A stretch of DNA of 64,000 bases from Owenia fusiformis. Taxonomy: Eukaryota > Annelida > Polychaeta > Sabellida > Oweniidae. Positions within the stretch are counted from its first letter, which is position 1. Every line of letters starts with the position of its first letter. The DNA lies in NCBI GenBank assembly GCA_903813345.2, contig CAIIXF020000002.1, forward strand, positions 3,574,001 through 3,638,000. The letters are read 5' to 3'. Positions 56,601 to 64,000 of the stretch are shown piece after piece. The notes beneath the pieces are model-generated. The model made no database searches. It was not told the DNA's origin and worked only from the letters and a program-made list of their open reading frames with translations. The translations under genes and the position numbers were made by a program.

Positions 56601-59600
56601 GTCTCTTCTTTTATGATAATGAACGGCTTTCAACTGCAAAAAACAATAAAAATACCGTTAAAGTAATAAACAAATAATTTACTTTAAATATTGGTCCTAA
56701 ATGTCAAACATACCAATTGATAATATTTCCCCTTGTGTCATCCTATTTAACATAATTTAATCTCAAACTTAAATCAACTTCTTATTTTCTGACATTATGT
56801 TGAATATTTTGAATGTTTCTTACATTTAAATTTAAATGTTTACCTGTAAAGTCATTTATTTCCCCTCTAGTTAACATTTTAAAATATGACCTTGTGATAT
56901 TTTACACATAGTTGTTGTTTTTCAGGACACAAGTCTATCAGTTATTGTGATGCCCCAGCCTGAAGTCCTATCTGAGCTAAACAATAAAGACCTTCATGGT
57001 ATTATATAGACTCTGATTTCTTTCAGGACACCAGTCCATCAGTTATTGTGATGCCCCAGCCTGAAGTCCTATCTGAGCTAAACAATAAAGACCTTCATGG
57101 TATTATATAGACTCTGATTTCTTTCAGGACACCAGTCCATCAGTTATTGTGATGCCCCAGCCTGAAGTCCTATCTGAGCTAAACAATAAAAACCTTCATG
57201 GTATAGACTCTGATTTCTTTCTTTCAGGACACCAGTCCATCAGTTATTGTGATGCCCCAGCCTGAAGTCCTATCTGAGCTAAACAATAAAGACCTTCATG
57301 GAATAGATTCAGATTTCTTTGATTATGACGGAGATACAAGCAGTACAAGTAGTATGAGTCCATGTCAACGTTTCTTCTCTGATTTACAATCACAGGTATG
57401 TGCCGTTTTTATGAGCGACATTTTTAGGGTTGCAAAATCACTTGATGAGTACCCAGAATGGTGACAAACTACATGATTTTGAGAGGATCTCCATAGCAAT
57501 ACAGAATATATTGGTACAGAGGGGACAATCTCAGTAGCAATACAGATAATACAGAAAAATTCTTATCTCCTAAGTAAAATGTATTGCTCTAAGATCACAC
57601 GATAAAGACGTTTTTAAACGATTTGAAGTGCAATACAGGATATATTCTGTCTCGATATTCTGTATTGGCACTCGACTTTGTCTTGTTCCAATACAGAATT
57701 TCTCGAGCAGAATATATCCTGTATTGCACTTCAAATCATTCAATAACTAATTATAATCTTGTGCTAATGGTTTGATGTGATTGTAGACACAAAGTCAAGA
57801 AGTTAGTCTTGCTTCAAGACGCTGGACCCCCCCCCCCCTTATCTACTTTACAAAAGTTGTGTTGGAGAAGTAGATAAGGGAGGGGGGGGGGTCCACAGTC
57901 TTGAAGCGAGACTTTCAAGATGTCTTGTCATCAAGGGTCTGAGAAAAGCATGGGTCATCAATTTGACACAGATACTAGTTTTCTGCATGAAAAAAATCAA
58001 AATTCTGCAAAAAATTCTGCAAGAAAAAAAGCAAATTCTGCAAGGAGAAAATCGAAATTCTGCACAAATTTTCAAAAAAAGTCCAAATTCTGCAATCTTT
58101 TAAAACGGTGAAAATTGACGTAGCAACGGAAACGGAAGTCAGCTACTTTCTAGGTAAGAACTGCGCGTCATTAGCGAACGGAATGCGTGACATATACGCA
58201 GGCCTGTCAACTTGGGAACACCTAACATGAGTGACTTGGAAATGTTGAACACCTCCCCTCAAAATGTGGACACCTTGGTCCAAATCTGAACACCTTGATC
58301 CAAATTTTGAACACCTTGGTTTAAATTTCATTACATCTTGCCAAATTTTGAACACCTCAAATTTTTCGCGCTCGCTATGCTCGCGGATCAAACAAACGGA
58401 ATGCGTGACATATTCGTAATTCGCGTGAAAAGTCCGAACGAAATGCGTACATTTTTTTTCCGGCGTTCGTATTTTTGCTGTGTAGACGATCTTTTTTAGA
58501 AATTTTTCTACAGAAATATTTTTGCTTGACAATTACCAGGTAAAATGCGTATTTGCGTGACATTTTCTGTCACGCAAAAATAACTGGCGTGACTTCAAAT
58601 TCTTCAGCAAATGCGTGACAAATACGCAAATTGCGGGACAGTTGACAGGCCTGTATACGTAATTCGCGTGAAAAGTCCGAACGGAATGCGTACATTTTTT
58701 TCCGGCGTTCGTATTTTTGCTGTGTAGACGATCTTTTTTAGAAACTTTTCTACAGAAATATTTTTGCTTGACAATTACCAGGTAAAATGCGTATTTGCGT
58801 GACATTTTCTGTCACGCAAAAATAACTGGCGTGACTTCAAATTCTTCAGCAAATGCGTGACAAATACGCAAATTGCGGGACAGTTGACAGGCCTGATAAT
58901 GATTGATTGTTGGACATAAACAGACACTCTTCAAATACCCCGCAAAGGTAGGAGATCGTAAAATATGTAATTTCTGGAAATTCTGGTAATTCCGCGGGAT
59001 TTTCATGAAAATCAGGGATTCTGCAAAAAAATGAAGTTTTGTCAAATTCCGTCCACGCCGCGGTATTACGGAATACTAGTATCTATGATTTGACTTGAAA
59101 TCTAAGATACAAGCAGCTTATGGCCTGGTGTCAAGATTTTTATGTTTTCTGCATTCTGGGTAATTTACAAATAGACAATCTTGCTCCATTGGATCCATAC
59201 TTATCACTGTGTGTTTTGTTATTCAGCTTTCCAATGATATGTAATTAAATGATATCATATCTAGTTATTTAAACCTAATTAGGGCCAATGCAATTAATAT
59301 AAAATACCCCCTTGAGATTACATTCCTAACATGCAGGGTGGGCCGAAAAACGCTACCCTTTTTCTAGTACTACAATCAAAATGGATAACATTTTGGCTCA
59401 CCCTGTATATTTTCTCTGATCAGATATAAATGATGATGGATAAATGGTAAGTTGATAAGCTAAATATTGTTTCAAGTCACTTAGGAATATTAGATTGGGC
59501 TGCCATTTTACATGATATAGAGATCCCCATATGAATTGATAATCTCATGATTCAAGGACAACTAACAATCTATAATACATAAGGGATTGTATCCAAATAT

Positions 59601-60775
59601 TACAAATGGGCAATTGTGTCAAAAATTAAACCCATCTGAATGGCTTGGTTAGTTCAGAGATGTATCGTAAACTGCAAGAGTGAAGACGAAGCTCTCTTTT
59701 AAGAAGCGAAGTCGTACAAATTCAAAGGGTAATAATTTCAAGATTCAAGGGCAACTAACAATCTACATTACATTACATTAATGTACATTACTTTAGGGAT
59801 AATATCCAAATATTGCAAATTTTAACAGTTGTGAAAAATATAAAGTTCCCCCCTTACCACAAAAACTAATATTTGAAAATGGGCATCAACAAAAAATAAA
59901 TAAACTTTCTTCACTTAATTGTCATTCACCCCCCCCCCCCCTCTTATGAAATATACTTTTTTCTTCCCAAATGAGTTAACTTATGTGGACACCAATGCTG
60001 ACATATGATATACATTGATTTGATATACATACCATACCACACCAAATATTTAAGTGACATATTAAAGTTAATATTTAACTTAATATTGATGTTTTCATAA
60101 TAGGTGAAAAACGGTGAAAATTATTATCTAAAACGCGTGGGTGGATTCTAATTAGTTGAACATTTTACTAACAGTCCAAAGTACCCCTTCCTACATGCTA
60201 CATGTCATATCATTTATTGGTGTGTCTCACATTAAGGGAACACCAAATAATATCAGGCTTCCAAGTTAAGGCGTGGGATCATGAGTCCTTATAGTAAGCT
60301 TGTCTCACATTGATTTGTTAATTCGCTTGGATTTTCATTTATGCACTTTTCATACATTACTTCATCCACTGTGAAGTACAATGATAACTGTTTCTGGTCC
60401 TTTCCCTTTGGCACTTTTGCATTAATTGTATTACAATTTTATTTTGTCTCCCATATGAACTACATGGATATTTACATAAAACAATTTATGCAACAGATAT
60501 ATATAAATAAAATTCAAATCATATGATCACATACTGGCACTTTAATACAGCTATGAGCATTCTCTTGAAACAGCACAACAATCAAACAACATTTCAATTT
60601 GTTGCTATGCAACAATATGACATCTCACTACACGAATGTTTGTAATTCCAGGTGAACGACAAACTACTCAGTGATGACGGGAGTGAAGATCACGACCGAG
60701 AGATTCAACGGCGAATTGAGAGAAGACGGAAACTGCGACGTAAATTCCGTAGGCGAAGGACGTTAATCCAAGAGA
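53673..60775 (+). CDS. Unrecognised gene, three exons seen (acidic N-terminus, Arg-rich segment), continues past the last exon
   Basis: Exon a (53673-53784) follows TTTTTGTAATTGCAG and ends at GTAAGT; its ATG at 53698 has good context and may be the start. Exon b (57228-57395) follows TTTCTTTCAG and ends at GTATGT. Exon c (60652-60775) follows TGTAATTCCAG and ends at GTAAGT. Phases agree (0, 0, then 1 out). The joined product so far is about 126 residues. It has an acidic part rich in Asp, Glu and Pro with a Ser/Thr run (SSTSSMSP), then SDDGSEDHD, then a dense basic stretch EIQRRIERRRKLRRKFRRRR that could be a nuclear signal or a nucleic-acid-binding region. Introns are about 3.4 and 3.3 kb. 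I recognise no family. Downstream exons are not found before 64000. The 5' part of exon b is repeated upstream (see 56926). Confidence 0.62.
54415..54560. repeat. Partial CAGGCCCGTAGCCAGG-family copy
   Basis: TTTCACCATCCTGAGCATTTTCAAGTGGTTTTGGGCCAAAGTTGTCAAAAGTGAACCC-type order matches the family body, with diverged ends. It is inside the first intron of the 53.7 kb gene. Confidence 0.6.
54690..55025. repeat. Minisatellite of 18-21-bp units (CACCAATATTAATGTTTGCCT)
   Basis: About 16 copies of CACCAATATTAATGTTTGCCT; some lack the last bases (TTGCC or TTAC). Frames on both strands are repeat products. It is intronic. Confidence 0.9.
55283..55443. repeat. Diverged CTGAACACC-family relative
   Basis: TACAGTAAAACCTGTATGG at the left, then GTGTTCACT repeated, then GTGTTCACAAAGACAGTACTACTGTG. 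The tips are family-like, but the interior has GTGTTCACTA units. Confidence 0.5.
56125..56365. repeat. Pyrimidine-rich degenerate repeat (CCCCTCCCC.TTGGAAG)
   Basis: Units of about 30-35 bp built from CCCCTCCCCC, A.TGGAAGCC and TCTTTTGGAAAAC are repeated about seven times with much drift. It is strongly C/T on plus. The frames on either strand are not genes. Confidence 0.65.
56926..57227 (+). repeat. Three extra partial copies of exon b with splice acceptors
   Basis: Copies start at 56926, 57027 and 57128, before the complete exon at 57228, so the period is 100-101 bp. Each holds the end of the intron (TGATTTCTTTCAG), 74 bases of exon from GACAC, and a short link. The first three run into TAG just after CTTCATGGTATTA, so using any of their acceptors without further splicing would end the protein. 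Differences between copies are few. Confidence 0.88.
57620..57737. repeat. 118-bp hairpin with perfect 30-bp outer arms
   Basis: 57620-57649 and 57708-57737 are perfect reverse complements (GATTTGAAGTGCAATACAGG... outward). Inside, ATTCTGTATTGG and CCAATACAGAAT pair as well. CAATACAG also appears in the sequence before it (57500-57555). It is intronic and may be a small foldback element. Confidence 0.8.
57805..57913. repeat. 109-bp hairpin with C/G-run arms
   Basis: GTCTTGCTTCAAGAC.CTGGACC plus a C run and TTATCTACT pairs with AGTAGATAAGG, a G run and GTCCACAGTCTTGAAGCGAGAC. The loop is about 20 bp. It lies about 70 bp after the previous hairpin. Confidence 0.8.
57960..58095. repeat. AAATTCTGCA short repeat
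   Basis: AAATTCTGCA or a close form occurs about seven times at 12-25-bp spacing, separated by A-rich sequence. Confidence 0.6.
58193..58659. mobile_element. 455-bp TIR element (CAGGCCTGTCAAC ends) with 6-bp target duplication
   Basis: TATACG stands on both sides (58193-58198, 58654-58659). The element 58199-58653 has perfect 13-bp inverted tips CAGGCCTGTCAAC and GTTGACAGGCCTG. Its left part repeats GAACACCTTGGTCCAAAT-type units. Its right part includes GGTAAAATGCGTATTTGCGTGAC and its near-complement GTCACGC. No ORF of note. It is inserted into another copy of its own family (right flank 58654-58895). Confidence 0.82.
58654..58895. mobile_element. Older copy of the same element, interrupted by the one at 58199
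   Basis: From TATACGTAATTCGCGTG to GTTGACAGGCCTG (ending 58895) it repeats 58410-58653 almost exactly. Its left remainder is the short GAACGGAATGCGTGACATATACG before 58199; the proper left tip is missing. Confidence 0.75.
58900..60640. other. Intronic stretch without other genes
   Basis: No gene is seen. It holds a tiny 72-bp inverted-end element (59334-59405) and a C run near 59930. Confidence 0.45.
59334..59405. mobile_element. 72-bp possible mini-MITE
   Basis: CAGGGTGGGCCGAAAA at the left and TTTTGGCTCACCCTG at the right are imperfect inverts; the flanks are TG and TA. The tip resembles the mariner-type MITE at 23792. It may be an internally deleted copy. Confidence 0.5.
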
Positions 60776-61202
60776 GTAAGTTTACCCATTTACAAACAAT
60801 TTCGATCTGAAGAGGTGTATTAGTATTTGTGTGCATTCAAATGAATTTATTGATTATAGATGGTAGCACCTGACTGGGAATATATAATCTTTTGCAGTGC
60901 TGCCATCTATCAATCAATGTGGGTTCAAAAATATACAAATATATTTTTAGATAGTTTTTTGTGCATTTAAAGATGTCAGGGCATACTATTTGAAAATAAC
61001 ATTTGATCACTGCAAATAGGTGAATAAACAAAATACAAGGTTGAATATGTTGCCCTAGATATGCAAATAGTTGCCTATGCAATAAAACAATATCAATTAC
61101 ATGGAGCAGCTGCAATGATTGTGCTTTGGATTTTATGATTGTGCTCTCAATTTTGTGTAGCACAATCCAGGAGTGCACAATAGTATAATGATGCATATGA
61201 TA

Positions 61203-61338
61203 AGCAGTTTTCTTGTACATGCATGAGTACAATAACACAATCAATTGTACATGTATGTGTACAATAACACAATCAATTGTACATGTATGTGTACAATAAC
61301 AAAATCAATTGTACATGTATGTGTACAATAACACAAAA
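61203..61338. repeat. 36-bp tandem repeat (ACATGTATGTGTACAATAACACAATCAATTGT core)
   Basis: ACAATCAATTGTACATGTATGTGTACAATAAC is repeated about four times. It lies in a region where CACAATC is frequent. Confidence 0.85.
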
Positions 61339-61547
61339 TTTTGTGATTATTTTTTGAAATGTCACTCCATTTACATGTCAGTATAGGCCAAAGGTCAAAT
61401 GACACTATAGAACTCTTTTTAACTGCATGACCCTAAAGCACAATCAGCATTGTTTTGGGATTTTTGATTTTCTTAAAATAAACCCTGACCTGGCATTAAC
61501 ATACCAAATTCATAGGTTAACTGTATTCAGTTTTGTGTACATATCAC

Positions 61548-61665
61548 ACGCCCGTAGCCAGGATTTGCCAAGGGGGTTCACTGAGAAAATTCCAAGGGGG
61601 CTAGGGGGTTCACTTTTGACAACTTTTGCCCAAAAAAGGCCAAAATCGCTACAGTTACTCCACCA
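61548..61665. repeat. Partial CAGGCCCGTAGCCAGG-family copy
   Basis: CGCCCGTAGCCAGGATTTGCC, then AGGGGGTTCAC..., TTTTGACAACTTTTGCCCAAAAAAGGCC. This matches one end and part of the body in inverted order relative to 50878. Confidence 0.6.
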
Positions 61666-61669
61666 TTAA

Positions 61670-62200
61670 CAGGAGACAATTATGGATACAATGTGTTGAG
61701 TTGTTGACATTTAATTTTTGTTCTTATACACCTTTTTTAAATCAATCATGTGCATCCAAATACACATTCACAAATGCACAACCTTTCATTGACATAATCA
61801 CTCATTGAAGCACAATCTTAAATGCTGAACAACCATTGAGCGCAATCACAATCAATAATCAGTTTATTCAGTGCTTCAAATTTAGATATTGTTGCACTTT
61901 GAAGTGGCCAGGTAGGTAAATGATTAATGTTTGCTAGTTGACCTCTAAATGAAATATGGGAATTGTGTCAAAAATCCAGGTGATCTACTTTAACCGTATC
62001 ACGACGTCAATCAAAATAATGTTCTTCCACGTAAGAAATAAATCTTTGTAATATGAGTGTAGATTTTCTGAATTAATTGAAAATCAAGATGAATTTCTTC
62101 AATAATAGGTATAAATAGGCTGCATAATAATCTTCAAGGAGTGTTATTTGTTAAATTGTGAAATATAAATGATAATATGTTACTTCCGACTTGTTTACAC
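61670..62200. other. Gene-free stretch upstream of the MXD-like exon
   Basis: AT-rich; should hold the promoter of the exon at 62235. No TATA or other clear box was picked out. Confidence 0.4.
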
Positions 62201-62234
62201 GCGTAGTAATTTTCGTATAGAAACCAAAGAAAAG

Positions 62235-62289
62235 ATGGCTTCTGAAATTTCTAGCAGAAAAATGAATTTAGATCTTCTACTACAAGCTG
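62235..62289 (+). CDS. Likely first coding exon of a MXD/MAD-type Max dimerization protein
   Basis: An ATG in strong context (AAAGATGG) opens 18 codons plus one base, then a good donor GTATGT. The peptide ends KMNLDLLLQA. That fits the start of the SIN3-interaction domain of MXD proteins, where MNIQMLLEA is followed by A(D/E)(Y/F)LE. In MXD genes an intron interrupts this motif right after the first Ala, and the left-over G here would open a second Ala codon (GCN). MXD proteins are bHLH-leucine-zipper repressors that pair with MAX at E-boxes and recruit SIN3. The bHLHZ part would be beyond 64000. The call rests on about nine residues and the splice phase, so it could be a chance match or another SIN3-binding protein. 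Confidence 0.5.
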
Positions 62290-62689
62290 GTATGTATGTT
62301 TCATGATATAACTTTGTGTCTAGATTCTCGAATGTATGCCATAGATAACATTTATCTCTCTGATTTTGAATTTATATCGCCATATAAGATTATATAAGTG
62401 TTTGAAATAACCAGGAAGTGAAAAATCAACATGCTGTTTTTATGTCACTTCCTGTTTTGATTTTTTTGTGAAGACCATGTGGTACTATTGTTCTGTTTCA
62501 AATAGCACTCTAACACTTTTCACATTGCTTTGATTTGTGTGTTGCTCTGATTTAATGTGAATGATCGACTGAGGGCTGATAAATTACATTGATACAGTCA
62601 CTGAAATCAGATGAATGAAAATACAGGCAGAAGTTCTTGGCCTTCAAATTGACTTCAATACATTGTCATTGACAATTGTTATGTTATTT

Positions 62690-62811
62690 GGAACATAGGA
62701 TCTAATCCTAGGCTCAGGGCTGATGTGAAAAAATCACTCCACTTCGGTGGGAATCTAACCCACAACCTCCTGATTATATGTTGAGTGCTCTACCACTTGA
62801 GCCACAGAGCG
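62690..62811 (-). repeat. tRNA-derived SINE, minus strand
   Basis: On the minus strand, GCTCTGTGGCTCAAGTGGTAGAGC (A box) and GGTTGTGGGTTAGATTCCCACC (B box, perfect T stem) lie at tRNA spacing, resembling a Met/Ile-type tRNA. The anticodon stem is broken and the acceptor does not close. A body with CACATCAGCCCTGAGCCTAGG follows. It lies in the putative intron after the exon at 62235. Confidence 0.65.
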
Positions 62812-63095
62812 AACTGTCTCTCTCATTATGCATCTCAATGTCATTGACATTGTTAGATCTCGGATTCAGATTTCAGAAAAAAATATAAGCCAAATGTATT
62901 GATGGTATATTTGAATTCCAATTCTCTGTGATAAGTTTGACTATCATACTTTGAACTCATCAGAGCCTTCAATTCCTCGAAAATCCCAAGGTCATTCATT
63001 GTCAAGATTTAATCTCAGTTCAACAAGTGAATTCCCATATTCGGCTTTCATTATTCATCAGAATTTATTTGGACCTATTACACGGTATATAACCC

Positions 63096-63940
63096 AAACG
63101 CTCCTACATGCACGACGGAGCGTTTCATTACTGAAATTAAACAAAGTAACGCTCCGGAGTAGGAAAACTGGCTGGCGGGAATGATGAGCCGTCTGACGAT
63201 TTCCCCAATAATGGGAATAAGAGGTATGAGTTACATATTTCGAGTATACCATTCGATGGGTGTGATATTCATGTTGTACGTGGCTGGCTGTTGACGTTTG
63301 AAGCAATTAGGAAGAGCTATACGAAGCAGTATAGTTATCAAAATTCAAAAACGTATTTGTCATTCTACCGGTCAAAACCCCTTTTGTCGATACATGTGAT
63401 TAGTTGAGCCAAGATTAGAGCACCAACGTATATTTTAGTCAAATTCCAATGCTTCAACGCACCATACATTATCGTAATAGTGATTTGATGACCGAAAATC
63501 CAGTCTTAAAAATGATGACATTCTCATATCCAAGAAACGCTCCGATCTGATTAACACAGTGAACTGGAAACGCTCCGGTAGTCTAGATCAGTTTAGGAAA
63601 TATATAGCTTGCCTTTCCTTTTCAGGAAGAGAAAGAAAAGATCTATTATACCCCTTGGCATCAATAGAAGAAAGATTAATTCACATATAAATTTTCGTTT
63701 TTCTATAGTTTTATGATTTAGCACATATGTAGGCATGACATCATCTAATGTATAGGCTTAAATCAGCTAGTTGCACGTTTAGCACCACCAGGTTCAGATG
63801 TTTCAATTTGCCTAACAAGTAAAACACGTTTTTAAGAGATAGATTCGATTCGGGACTCTTCTCTAATAATCTGAAAATGATATCAAAACAAAATGGTAAG
63901 AGCGTTTCTAAAATTGTGTTCTAAATCGATGGAGCGTTTC
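63096..63940. promoter_or_regulatory. Cluster of seven GGAGCGTTTC motifs in both orientations
   Basis: GGAGCGTTTC or its complement, allowing one or two changes, occurs at 63096-63104, 63117-63126, 63148-63157, 63534-63544, 63567-63578, 63899-63908 and 63931-63940. The sequence between is not repeated, so this is not a tandem array. It lies 0.8-1.7 kb after the MXD-like first exon. Function is unknown. Confidence 0.4.
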
Positions 63941-64000
63941 GAGGAAAACAAGCGATTTCTCGAGAACAAGTAATGGATTTGGACTGGGATTTTAGGAAAT

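Overview
The window is animal nuclear DNA. It shows intron-bearing genes with GT...AG sites, a replication-dependent histone H1 gene ending in the histone mRNA stem-loop, a nuclear tRNA-Gln, an intronless beta-1,3-glycosyltransferase (GT31) pair, and a large, nested load of non-LTR, TIR, foldback and minisatellite sequence in an AT-rich background. This suits an invertebrate, probably marine (deuterostome or lophotrochozoan). I cannot fix the phylum from sequence alone. Coding sequence is a few percent of the window.

1-16.3 kb is a tandem segmental duplication. Unit 1 (211-7674) and unit 2 (7675-15990) each carry one 323-residue GT31 gene (2615-3586 and 9106-10077). A truncated third unit starts at 15991 and stops at 16328. 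Insertions that differ between units give dated empty/filled pairs. A 5'-truncated non-LTR retrotransposon sits at the unit 1/2 junction (and its 3' end at 1-210) but is absent at the unit 2/3 junction. A 3.3 kb TIR element with 8-bp target duplication is present in unit 2, and its unoccupied target is visible in unit 1.

16.3-26.4 kb is a nest of inverted-repeat elements. It holds a 4.2 kb foldback with arms made of ~150-bp tandem repeats, a GTCACCGTACAG-ended element split by a 1.57 kb insertion, and several MITEs with clear target-site duplications (TA, 9 bp). An inverted-repeat-bounded locus (24.15-26.36 kb) carries a short two- or three-exon zinc-finger-like gene and a 150-bp minisatellite.

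26.4-28.8 kb holds histone H1 with H1-type AC boxes, TATA box and 3' stem-loop. 28.8-34 kb is a further run of nested TIR elements (TTAA, GACGTGTCGC and GCCCATGTCAAGC types). tRNA-Gln(CTG) lies on the minus strand at 34.93-35.00 kb.

35-53 kb has no convincing gene. It holds minisatellites (including an 18-bp array of about 35 copies), a near-perfect 746-bp foldback with 8-bp target duplication, and dispersed MITE families.

53.7-60.8 kb carries three exons of an unrecognised plus-strand gene encoding an acidic N-terminus followed by an Arg-rich segment. The 5' part of its second exon, with its splice acceptor, is repeated in tandem four times. 62.2 kb has a likely first coding exon of a MXD/MAD-type (Max dimerization) gene, judged from its SIN3-interaction-like motif; the rest would lie beyond the window.
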